Source: a virus. From it: a DNA stretch of 23,982 bases. Within the stretch, counting starts at the first letter, position 1. The number at the start of each line of letters is the position of its first letter. Of the stretch, positions 13,226-19,324 are shown piece after piece. The DNA lies in IMG/VR virus record IMGVR_UViG_3300021185_003287, positions 1-23,982 of that record, one strand, 5' to 3'. A model generated the notes under the pieces. The model was not told the DNA's origin, made no database searches, and saw nothing but the letters and a program-made list of their open reading frames with translations. Both the position numbers and the translations under genes were made by a program.

Positions 13226-13253
13226 AGGGTACAAAAACTGTAGGGTATGGCAA
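13226..13253 (-). promoter_or_regulatory. Promoter of 13040-13219 gene
   Basis: Minus strand: AAAAAAGC then TTGCCA (13253-13248), 16 nt, TACCCT (13231-13226), 6 nt, ATG 13219. Confidence 0.65.
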
Positions 13254-13274
13254 GCTTTTTTATTTATTTTTTTT

Positions 13275-13366
13275 GCCTCGTAAGTCTTTGATTGATAGTG
13301 GGTTAGAAGGCGGGGCGGGGCCGCGACCTCTAAGTTCCTTGTACTCAGTGAGTTACGAAGCTTTTT
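13275..13366. repeat. Hairpin element copy 4
   Basis: CCTCGTAAGTCTTTG...GTGGGTTAG, GGCGGGGCGGGGCCGCG, CTAAGTTCCTTGTACTCAGT-GAGTTACG, AAGCTTTTTGC. Here the left edge is T-rich, so only rightward transcripts would gain a U-run. Confidence 0.6.
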
Positions 13367-13427
13367 GCTTTATTCGTTTGGGAGTATATGTCAACTAAAA
13401 AAAGATTTATTTTTATGCTTTACAAAA

Positions 13428-13467
13428 GAAAAAACCTCGCCCCCCAAACATTAAAAGGGGACGAGGC
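13428..13467 (-). terminator. Intrinsic terminator downstream of 13559-14178 operon
   Basis: Minus strand CCTCGTCCCC, ~13-nt loop, GGGGCGAGG, TTTTTT. Near-duplicate of the one at 11540-11577, including flanking bases. Confidence 0.75.
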
Positions 13468-13558
13468 TATGTACTAGGCTTTTATGCAGTTACCTAGTCG
13501 GCGATGAATTAACCAGAGGAACAAATGAAAACCCCCCGCTGCATTACCTACCACACAC

Positions 13559-13858
13559 CTAAAAAAGAGTTTTGATCATTTGGATTGCGGTGGCGAAGCG
13601 GCCTTTCACCTTGGTGATACCTGCAACGTGGAGGGTGCGGAACTTGCGCTCCCCTGCGTCGTCGAGGTCGCGGGTGGCAGCTACAACATAACGCTTGCCA
13701 TTGGATTCTGCGAATCCATCGGTCTGGATTTCTTCCACAAGGAAGTTTCTGATACCGTCAGCCTTGATGCTGCTTTGCCCAGCATTGGCGTAGGTGATCA
13801 CGCGCTTAGTGAGTTTAGATTCAAGGGCGTATGGTGTTAGTGTGTATAGGTTTTTCAT
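13559..13858 (-). CDS. 99-aa unknown protein, paralog of 14241-14480 product
   Basis: C-terminal half 'NGKRYVVAATRDLDDAGERK', 'FRTLHVAGITKVKGRF' aligns with 'FAVCKVVDKSHDSKTGNKQV', 'FKTLHFGRIDRDGMRRY' of the neighbouring gene, so the two share a domain (strand, Gly/Asp turn, F+TLH). Function unknown. Third gene of a leftward operon from promoter 14185-14212, 10 nt after the previous stop. Confidence 0.6.
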   Translation of the reverse strand: MKNLYTLTPYALESKLTKRVITYANAGQSSIKADGIRNFLVEEIQTDGFAESNGKRYVVAATRDLDDAGERKFRTLHVAGITKVKGRFATAIQMIKTLF

Positions 13859-13868
13859 CAGGGATAGT

Positions 13869-14012
13869 TTAAAGGTTTTGAGAGATCTTGTCGAGGATAT
13901 TTCTGCGATTTTCCGCTTTTATTTTTTGGTCTTGTTCCCACTCCCGAAGCTCAAGGTTTCCAGCGATTACCATGAGTAGAGTGAGGCCAGTGAGACAGAG
14001 AAAGGTTTTCAT
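13869..14012 (-). CDS. 47-aa membrane-anchored peptide
   Basis: MKTFLCLTGLTLLMVIAG forms an N-terminal hydrophobic anchor or signal, followed by a charged helix (NLELREWEQDQKIKAENRRN). ATG 14012 is 1 nt from the upstream stop (TAA-T-ATG). Middle gene of the three-gene operon. Confidence 0.55.
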   Translation of the reverse strand: MKTFLCLTGLTLLMVIAGNLELREWEQDQKIKAENRRNILDKISQNL

Positions 14013-14013
14013 A

Positions 14014-14178
14014 TTACTTAGAGGATTTGATGAGGAGTTTGGCGATCTTGTTGCTGACAGAAAGCATCTTGCGAGTTGGCTTAACTGGCATTCCCTTGAA
14101 TTCTGAATCGAAGCGATAAGAGAGAAGCTTGCGAGCTTGAGACTTGAGTTCTTTCTGGTATTCTTGTTGCTGTGTCAT
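14014..14178 (-). CDS. 54-aa basic unknown protein
   Basis: Begins MTQQQEYQKELKSQARKLLS; basic and helical, ending in an IAKLLIKSSK tail. Start defined by a textbook promoter 6 nt upstream. First gene of the operon. Possible nucleic-acid binder by charge only. Confidence 0.6.
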   Translation of the reverse strand: MTQQQEYQKELKSQARKLLSYRFDSEFKGMPVKPTRKMLSVSNKIAKLLIKSSK

Positions 14179-14184
14179 GTGAGA

Positions 14185-14212
14185 AGTATAGTTGAATTGG
14201 GGCTGGAGTCAA
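14185..14212 (-). promoter_or_regulatory. Promoter of 13559-14178 operon
   Basis: Minus strand: TTGACT (14212-14207), 16 nt, TATACT (14190-14185), 6 nt, ATG 14178. Confidence 0.75.
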
Positions 14213-14240
14213 CCCCTTTTTAAATGTTTTTTAATTATTT

Positions 14241-14480
14241 TTAAGATCGCTGATAACGACGCATACCGTCGCGATCAATGCGCCCGAAGTGAAGAGTCTT
14301 GAACACTTGCTTGTTGCCAGTCTTGCTATCGTGACTCTTGTCCACGACCTTGCACACTGCGAATTCATTTGTCATGCGCTCGATACCGCGAAGGATGTAC
14401 ATACGAGGATTGCCATTGTTGGCGGTATAGTAAACAAACTGTTTTCCTGTTAGGCTAGTGATGCTTTCTTTAGTGATCAT
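14241..14480 (-). CDS. 79-aa unknown protein, paralog of 13559-13858
   Basis: Start set at ATG 14480, 6 nt after a TATACT -10; the open frame up to 14528 is not needed. MITKESITSLTGKQFVYYTA, then NPRMYILRGIERM and the shared FKTLHFGRI segment. See the paralog entry. Monocistronic. Confidence 0.6.
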   Translation of the reverse strand: MITKESITSLTGKQFVYYTANNGNPRMYILRGIERMTNEFAVCKVVDKSHDSKTGNKQVFKTLHFGRIDRDGMRRYQRS

Positions 14481-14486
14481 GCGGAG

Positions 14487-14514
14487 AGTATAGGGCCAGA
14501 CCACCAGAATTAAA
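14487..14514 (-). promoter_or_regulatory. Promoter of 14241-14480 gene
   Basis: Minus strand: AAAAAAAGC then TTTAAT (14514-14509), 16 nt, TATACT (14492-14487), 6 nt, ATG 14480. Confidence 0.6.
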
Positions 14515-14587
14515 AGCTTTTTTTGCATAAAATTAATTTATTTTTTTATCTAAAAAGCTTGACATGGGGTTAGATTATATTATGGGG

Positions 14588-14687
14588 AAAAACCTCGTAA
14601 GTCGTTGATACTCAAGGGGTTAGAAGGCGGGGCGGGGCGCTCCGCGCTAAGTCGTTGTCGCTCAGTGAGTTAGAGCGTTTTTTTATT
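14588..14687. repeat. Hairpin element copy 5
   Basis: AAAAACCTCGTAAGTCGTTG-ATACTCAAGGGGTTAG, GGCGGGGCGGGGCGCTCCGC, CTAAGTCGTTGTCGCTCAGT-GAGTTAG, AGCGTTTTTTT. Lies in the 378-nt gap between the genes at 14480 and 14859. Confidence 0.65.
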
Positions 14688-14722
14688 AAATGTTTTTATT
14701 TACTTTTTTTACCCTAAAAGGC

Positions 14723-14751
14723 TTGACAATCTCACCGTTCTGATTTAAAAT
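14723..14751 (+). promoter_or_regulatory. Orphan rightward sigma70-like promoter
   Basis: AAAAGGC, TTGACA (14723-14728), 17 nt, TAAAAT (14746-14751), then 6 nt to ATA, not ATG. No rightward ORF follows. Confidence 0.6.
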
Positions 14752-14757
14752 GGTGGC

Positions 14758-14858
14758 ATATTTCTGCGAGGGCTATGCCAGACCCACGACCCTTCCTTAT
14801 TTAACGTCTTACGGATCGCTTAACCGTGTTTGTACTCACTTGACGAAAGTTTATTGAT
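14758..14858 (+). ncRNA. Candidate small RNA downstream of orphan promoter
   Basis: Defined only by the consensus promoter and absence of an ORF longer than a 9-codon MPDPRPFLI. The tract is mixed-composition, unlike the AT-rich flanks, with short GGG/CCC complementary segments. No clear terminator; transcription would run antisense into the leftward gene ending at 14859. Ends approximate. Confidence 0.3.
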
Positions 14859-15137
14859 CTAGGTTTTTGGCTTTTCTTCTTGGTCATAAAGATTGTCTAT
14901 GTCTCCCAAGTATCCATCACACGCATGGTCTTCATCTTTGGGGCAATCCCCATTACAATATAAACAGCTTGGCGCATCATCAAGTGATGATATGACGGGA
15001 GGTAGAGGCTCGATACCAAGCGCCCAAGAAATTTCATCAATCCCTTTATTGGCTTCCTCCAAGGTAGAGAAAGCGTGATCGAGAGATATTACCCAACACC
15101 CCTTCTTTTCTTCGCTTATTTGAAAATGGAACTGCAT
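14859..15137 (-). CDS. 92-aa protein with Cys cluster
   Basis: The N-terminal part (WVISLDHAFSTLEEANKGID) resembles small phage alpha/beta domains. The C-terminal part has CLYCNGDCPKDEDHAC (C-x2-C-x3-C-x7-C), a possible zinc site, and an acidic end. Last gene of a four-gene leftward operon beginning at 15838, 11 nt after the previous stop. Confidence 0.55.
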   Translation of the reverse strand: MQFHFQISEEKKGCWVISLDHAFSTLEEANKGIDEISWALGIEPLPPVISSLDDAPSCLYCNGDCPKDEDHACDGYLGDIDNLYDQEEKPKT

Positions 15138-15148
15138 AGTTTTCTTGG

Positions 15149-15391
15149 TTAGTCACACCCATATTGGGAAAAGCTTTTGAAAGCAAAGTCCATGTCTGCA
15201 TCTATCTTATCACGGGGGATAATCATTTTCTTGCCATAGTCTGGGTTAGGGACTTTCTTACCATCAACCCTCATCTCTCTCCAAGGGTTGAGTTTAAAGT
15301 AGTTCTCGCCGTCAAACTCTAACTGCATAGAGCCAGTGGCCCAATCATGGATTCTTTTTTCTTCTTTACTCATGTGTATTGCTTTAGTCAT
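15149..15391 (-). CDS. 80-aa unknown protein
   Basis: Polar and aromatic (HDWATGSMQLEFDGENYFKL, then PWREMRVDGKKVPNPDYGKK). An inner ATG at 15373 is an alternative start. No family recognised. Third gene of the operon. Confidence 0.5.
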   Translation of the reverse strand: MTKAIHMSKEEKRIHDWATGSMQLEFDGENYFKLNPWREMRVDGKKVPNPDYGKKMIIPRDKIDADMDFAFKSFSQYGCD

Positions 15392-15402
15392 CTTATTTTT
15401 GT

Positions 15403-15627
15403 TTACTTGCCGTATATCCAGCGAAGCTCATCGCTCCACTCCTTAACCATCTCAGCCTCGACCCCTTGTGGATTCTTGCAAGCGGCGGGAAGCCACTTCC
15501 TTATCATGCGCTGGAGCTTCCGCATCCTAAGCCATTCACCCAAGTGGATGCCGATGGCGAAAGGGTAAGTGAGAATGAGAAGGGCTTTGCCCTTGGTGTC
15601 TTGGTCTTTGAAGTTGTGTAGGTTCAT
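15403..15627 (-). CDS. 74-aa basic protein with hydrophobic segment
   Basis: Contains ALLILTYPFAIGIHLGEWL, a possible membrane segment, then a basic stretch (RMRKLQRMIRKWLPAACKN). Possibly a small monotopic or single-pass membrane protein. Starts 4 nt after the preceding stop. Confidence 0.5.
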   Translation of the reverse strand: MNLHNFKDQDTKGKALLILTYPFAIGIHLGEWLRMRKLQRMIRKWLPAACKNPQGVEAEMVKEWSDELRWIYGK

Positions 15628-15631
15628 AGTG

Positions 15632-15838
15632 TTAGTGTACTGCTTTTACTTTGTTATCTCTGAATGCACCGAGTGCGTCGTTTAGGTGTTTGGCTATGTG
15701 AGGGTCAGTTGCCCTAAGTAGCCAGATAGCCTCTGAAACTTTATAGTCTAATTCAAGGGCAGCTTTCCGCTCCTGCATAAAGTTGTTGAAGTTTAGGTTA
15801 GCTCTCTCTTGGGAGAGTTCGAATGCTGTGTCAGTCAT
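15632..15838 (-). CDS. 68-aa helical unknown protein
   Basis: Helical and soluble (FELSQERANLNFNNFMQERK, then EAIWLLRATDPHIAKHLNDA). First gene of the operon with a promoter whose -10 is 6 nt from the ATG. Function unknown. Confidence 0.55.
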   Translation of the reverse strand: MTDTAFELSQERANLNFNNFMQERKAALELDYKVSEAIWLLRATDPHIAKHLNDALGAFRDNKVKAVH

Positions 15839-15844
15839 GGGAGT

Positions 15845-15874
15845 ATTCTAGTATAGAGTTGGGGTTAGTGTAAA
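15845..15874 (-). promoter_or_regulatory. Promoter of 14859-15838 operon
   Basis: Minus strand: TTTACA (15874-15869), 18 nt, TAGAAT (15850-15845), 6 nt, ATG 15838. Confidence 0.55.
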
Positions 15875-15877
15875 GAT

Positions 15878-16042
15878 TTATTTTGATTTTTTAAAGACTA
15901 CTTTGCCAGTCTCCATAGTAGCTTTCCAGTCGATAGGGTTGGCGTTGCGCTGTTCTTCGCGCTTCATTGTGTCCTTGGCAAGTGACTCGCGAGCATCTAA
16001 AACTCTTTCGTGGTAAGTACGGCCTGTGTTGTTTGCTTTCAT
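15878..16042 (-). CDS. 54-aa basic unknown protein
   Basis: Begins MKANNTGRTYHERVLDARES; charged, helical, with a VVFKKSK tail. Start supported by TATACT exactly 6 nt upstream. Its stop lies just upstream of the next promoter. Confidence 0.55.
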   Translation of the reverse strand: MKANNTGRTYHERVLDARESLAKDTMKREEQRNANPIDWKATMETGKVVFKKSK

Positions 16043-16048
16043 GTGAGT

Positions 16049-16076
16049 AGTATACATTAAAAAGTGATTTAAAAAA
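16049..16076 (-). promoter_or_regulatory. Promoter of 15878-16042 gene
   Basis: Minus strand: TATACT (16054-16049), 6 nt, ATG. The -35 region is only T-rich (TTTTTT), with AAAAAGC just beyond. Confidence 0.5.
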
Positions 16077-16099
16077 GCTTTTTCTGCTATTATTTTAAT

Positions 16100-16321
16100 T
16101 TATTTACTTATCCAACCGAACTTAAAAAAGTCAAAGTGACCATTGTCATTGCCATACTTAAGATATTCCTTGACGATCTCTGAACCGTACTTATCTTCGA
16201 TGTCTTTGTACACACTGCCAGCAAACACCTCATCCATGATCTGAAAGAATAAACTCTTGTTCATGCCTCCACCATCTTCGTTGGCGTAGTTAAAAGGCTG
16301 CATCTCTTCTTGTTTCTTCAT
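16100..16321 (-). CDS. 73-aa unknown protein
   Basis: Gly/aromatic-rich (NYANEDGGGMNKSLFFQIMD) with an aromatic end (NGHFDFFKFGWISK). Last leftward gene before the rightward packaging block. Promoter -10 (TAAAAT) 6 nt from the ATG. No family recognised. Confidence 0.6.
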   Translation of the reverse strand: MKKQEEMQPFNYANEDGGGMNKSLFFQIMDEVFAGSVYKDIEDKYGSEIVKEYLKYGNDNGHFDFFKFGWISK

Positions 16322-16327
16322 GGGTAG

Positions 16328-16355
16328 ATTTTACCACAGTATCGACTAAACTAAA
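16328..16355 (-). promoter_or_regulatory. Promoter of 16100-16321 gene
   Basis: Minus strand: AAAAAAGCTT, TTTAGT (16355-16350), 16 nt, TAAAAT (16333-16328), 6 nt, ATG. Confidence 0.55.
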
Positions 16356-16528
16356 AGCTTTTTTTACATATAAATGCATTTTTTATTTAGGGGAGGGGTT
16401 TTCTGAAAATTTTTACTTTTTCGCTTGACAGCATCTGAGCGGGGGGGTGGTGAACACTATAAGTAATTTCTTTTTAGAAAGGGACGGGTTTCGAGATATA
16501 ATAAAATACAAACACATTAGATAAAAAT

Positions 16529-16534
16529 GTGTAA
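16529..16534 (+). promoter_or_regulatory. GTGTAA late-promoter-like motif before PhoH gene
   Basis: TGTGTAAATAAT, with 13 nt from GTGTAA to ATG 16548. A sigma70-like TATAAT at 16496-16501 lies further up and could also serve the block. Confidence 0.4.
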
Positions 16535-16547
16535 ATAATAAAAACAA

Positions 16548-17213
16548 ATGGCAAAGGAAAATAGCTTATTGCTGGGTCATATAGAATTGACAACAAAACA
16601 AAAGGAGTTTTACGACATCATGACAGATGACAAAACAAGAATTGTATTTGTGGGTGGTCCAGCGGGTACCGCTAAGACGTTTTTGTCGGTTTACAGTGCA
16701 TTAGATTTATATAATACAGATAAGAACTTAAAAATATTATATTTGCGTAGTGTGGTGGAGAGTGCGGATAGGGGGATAGGTTTTCTGAAAGGAGACATGG
16801 ATGATAAGTTTGGGCCATATATGGCACCCCTTTTAGATAAGATTGATGAATTATTAAATAAGCCTGAAAAAGATCAATTAAAAAACAAGAAGGTACTTGA
16901 AGCAGAGCCGATTAACTTTCTGCGTGGGTGTACGTGGAGGGATAAGATAGTTATTGTGGATGAAGCCCAGAATATGAGTGTGAGAGAATTGACTACTGTG
17001 CTTACAAGGATAGGTCGAGGGAGTAAGTTATTTATATGCGGGGATAGTTTGCAAAGTGATATAAGGAATAGTGGGTTTGATAAGTTGTATTCCTTGTTTG
17101 AAGATGAGGTTAGTTCCAAAAAAGGAGTATATAGTGTATCTTTTGATAAGGCTGATGTCGTAAGAGATAAAATAATTAGTTATCTTGTAGAAAAAATTGA
17201 AAAAATAGGTTAA
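16548..17213 (+). CDS. phoH: PhoH-like P-loop ATPase
   Basis: 221 aa. Walker A GPAGTAKT (residues 37-44), PhoH-typical YLRSVVESADRGIGFLKGD (65-83), Walker B IVIVDEAQN (134-142), then the ICGDSLQSD motif (163-171). PhoH-like proteins are widespread in phages; predicted RNA-related or helicase-like ATPase, true role unclear. It opens the rightward packaging block, possibly driven by both a sigma70-like and a GTGTAA-class promoter. Confidence 0.85.
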   Translation: MAKENSLLLGHIELTTKQKEFYDIMTDDKTRIVFVGGPAGTAKTFLSVYSALDLYNTDKNLKILYLRSVVESADRGIGFLKGDMDDKFGPYMAPLLDKIDELLNKPEKDQLKNKKVLEAEPINFLRGCTWRDKIVIVDEAQNMSVRELTTVLTRIGRGSKLFICGDSLQSDIRNSGFDKLYSLFEDEVSSKKGVYSVSFDKADVVRDKIISYLVEKIEKIG

Positions 17214-17221
17214 TATTTACC

Positions 17222-17596
17222 ATGAACAAAGTTTTTTGTGTATCTTGTGGATTCAAGAATTCGTATGAGGTGACGAAACCGAAGTTTTGTGCAAACTGCG
17301 GTACGCCTATCTCTGGTGGAGTTAGGCCCAAAGAGTTGGCTCAAGAAGAAGTTGAGGATGAACCTGAAGTTTCTAGTTTGGCGAGTTTAGATTTAAGAAA
17401 GTTGCGTCGAGATATCGTCGCTGAAGCTAATACACAAAAGACAACACTAACTGATTTATGGAAATCTGCTTCTGAATCTGATGCGGTTCAAGAAGAGTAT
17501 AAGAGAAACGCTCCTAATCTTCCAGAAGGTGATGCTTTATTGAAACAAACTCAAGCTGACTGTGCCTCTTCTAGGCCCACGGAAATAGATGGATAA
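17222..17596 (+). CDS. Zinc-ribbon protein
   Basis: 124 aa. N-terminal CVSCG...CANCG gives C6-x2-C9-x13-C23-x2-C26, a four-Cys zinc ribbon. The rest is acidic and low in hydrophobics, with a helix (LASLDLRKLRRDIVAEANTQ). Zinc ribbons next to sigma-like factors may contact RNA polymerase or DNA; it overlaps the sigma gene by 8 nt, so a transcription co-factor is a reasonable guess. Confidence 0.65.
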   Translation: MNKVFCVSCGFKNSYEVTKPKFCANCGTPISGGVRPKELAQEEVEDEPEVSSLASLDLRKLRRDIVAEANTQKTTLTDLWKSASESDAVQEEYKRNAPNLPEGDALLKQTQADCASSRPTEIDG

Positions 17597-18266
17597 GGAA
17601 TATGAAGACCTTATTCCAGAGATAGAGCAAGTACTCGCTAAATATAGAGCTAAATGGCAACTAAATGCATTAACATGGTTAGACTATGATGATGTTTGTC
17701 AGATCATAAGGCTACATATTTATAATAAGCTTCATTTGTGGGATCAGAAAAGGGCGTTTAAACCTTGGGCTAGTGTTTTGATATCTAATCAGATAAAGAA
17801 TCTGATAAGGAATCATTATAGTAACTTTGCTAAACCTTGTTTACAGTGTCCTCATTATTCTGGGGGTTTAGATTGTAGTATGACTAAAAGCGGGGAACAA
17901 GATACTAGTTGTTCTTTGTTTGCTAATTGGCGCAAGAAGAAAGAGAATGCATATAATTTGAAGTTACCATTATCATTGGATACATCTATTTTTGTTTATG
18001 ACAACTTGTACGATGAGAATGTTGATTATGATAGAAAAGTGGCCAAGATACATGAGTTGGTTTTGAAGGAATTGAGTGAGAAGCATAAGATAATATATAC
18101 AATGTTATTTATTGAGAACGCTACTGATGAAGAGGTTGCTAAGAAGTTTGGTTTTAAAAAAGATACGAGTAAGAGGAAGACTCCCCGATATAAACAAATA
18201 AACAACTTAAAGAAGAAATTTTACCTGATAGCCCAAAAAGTAATTAAGAAAGACGATTTAACATGA
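17589..18266 (+). CDS. Sigma-70-like factor with Cys4 insertion
   Basis: 225 aa. Residues ~30-77 fit sigma region 2 (TWLDYDDVCQIIRLHIYNKL, then AFKPWASVLISNQIKNLIRN). Residues ~160-195 form a region-4-like helix-turn-helix (LKELSEKHKIIYTMLFIENA, then TDEEVAKKFGF). Between them lie Cys84, 87, 96 and 108, probably a zinc knuckle, absent from ordinary sigma factors. It most resembles small phage late sigma factors in role (compare T4 gp55). It probably directs host RNA polymerase to late promoters; GTGTAA sites are candidates. ATGA coupling to the next gene. Confidence 0.7.
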   Translation: MDKEYEDLIPEIEQVLAKYRAKWQLNALTWLDYDDVCQIIRLHIYNKLHLWDQKRAFKPWASVLISNQIKNLIRNHYSNFAKPCLQCPHYSGGLDCSMTKSGEQDTSCSLFANWRKKKENAYNLKLPLSLDTSIFVYDNLYDENVDYDRKVAKIHELVLKELSEKHKIIYTMLFIENATDEEVAKKFGFKKDTSKRKTPRYKQINNLKKKFYLIAQKVIKKDDLT

Positions 18267-19324
18267 ACAACTTTAAACTATCAGAAGAACAGGAGAAGCA
18301 GATTTTAAAAGAGTTCAAAAAGAACCCTGACTTGATGTCTATCACCCGAAAAGTATTTAAAGACGAGAATATTGACGGTAGGTCTAAACAGGGGAGAGCG
18401 GTGAGGGCTTTCCTAGCCAAACAAAATAGAGACTACAATACTTCTCTAGTCCCTAAAGCAGATAACCTAGAACTAACTCAAGAACAGAAGTCCTTCCTTA
18501 TGAGTGATAATATCCATTCGGATATGAATGCTTTAGAAGTTGCCCGATTAACGTTTAAGGATAGAGATGTCGCAAGCCTTAGCATTAAACATAGGTTGAT
18601 TGTAGATTTCCTCAAAACTTATCGCCCTGAAGTAGTTGATGATAACGAGATTGTAACAAAAGAAAAATGGATAGCCCCAAAAGCTTTGTCTCGCGTTATC
18701 TCTAAAGTCAACACTTTTTGTGGTACCTCTTTCGAGGAGACAACGATTCAAAACAAACAAAAGAAGTTAATGGATCAATTGATGATCTATCTTCGTAGTC
18801 CTAGATTTAATCACTTTATAAACCAGTACTCTACCTTAGCAGACAGAGACCTTTTTGAAAGCGAGTTTGTTAGGGCTATTTGGGACAAGCCTGACCTCAC
18901 TAATGATGAGTTGAACCTGTACGTGACCGTATGTACCAACTACGTGCGCCAAAAACACATCCAGCAGCGCATTGACAAGCTTAACGCACTACTAGACGAC
19001 CAAGACAACGAAAGAGACATTACAATGCGTCTGACAGAGATTATCAAGGCTACGAGTGATGAACTTAATCAATGCGAAAAAAGGATAGAGTCTCTTACAA
19101 AAGATTTGAATGGTTCTAGAACTGCAAGACTCAAAGCCAAGGGAGAAGAAAATGGATCTATCTTTGCTTTAGTGGAAGCCTTCCAAGAAAGAGAAGAGCG
19201 TGATCGAATGATCATGATGGCAGAGCTTCAAAACAAACTGATTGAAGAGGAAGCTGATAGACTTGAAAGTATGGATGATTATAAGGCTAGAATCCTAGGT
19301 ATTTCTAAAAAAGAACTATTATGA
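18263..19324 (+). CDS. Coiled-coil protein with duplicated N-terminal module; small terminase candidate
   Basis: 353 aa. Residues ~5-52 and ~69-118 are a diverged duplication (LSEEQEKQIL...ITRKVFKD...RAVRAFL versus LTQEQKSFLM...VARLTFKD...RLIVDFL), each HTH-like. The centre is mixed; residues ~235-345 are a long charged coiled coil. Position before terL and possible DNA-binding repeats make a small terminase subunit conceivable, but there is no clear TerS signature. ATGA overlaps at both ends. Confidence 0.5.
   Translation: MNNFKLSEEQEKQILKEFKKNPDLMSITRKVFKDENIDGRSKQGRAVRAFLAKQNRDYNTSLVPKADNLELTQEQKSFLMSDNIHSDMNALEVARLTFKDRDVASLSIKHRLIVDFLKTYRPEVVDDNEIVTKEKWIAPKALSRVISKVNTFCGTSFEETTIQNKQKKLMDQLMIYLRSPRFNHFINQYSTLADRDLFESEFVRAIWDKPDLTNDELNLYVTVCTNYVRQKHIQQRIDKLNALLDDQDNERDITMRLTEIIKATSDELNQCEKRIESLTKDLNGSRTARLKAKGEENGSIFALVEAFQEREERDRMIMMAELQNKLIEEEADRLESMDDYKARILGISKKELL

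Noticed and set aside
13389-13481. Rightward 30-codon ORF
   Set aside because: Runs straight through the terminator hairpin of the leftward operon; Lys-rich because of the A-run; no promoter.
14559-14586. Rightward promoter at TTGACATGGGG
   Set aside because: No -10 at acceptable spacing; it leads directly into a hairpin element.
16423-16466. Rightward promoter TTGACA...ACTATA
   Set aside because: Spacing of about 25 nt is too long for sigma70.
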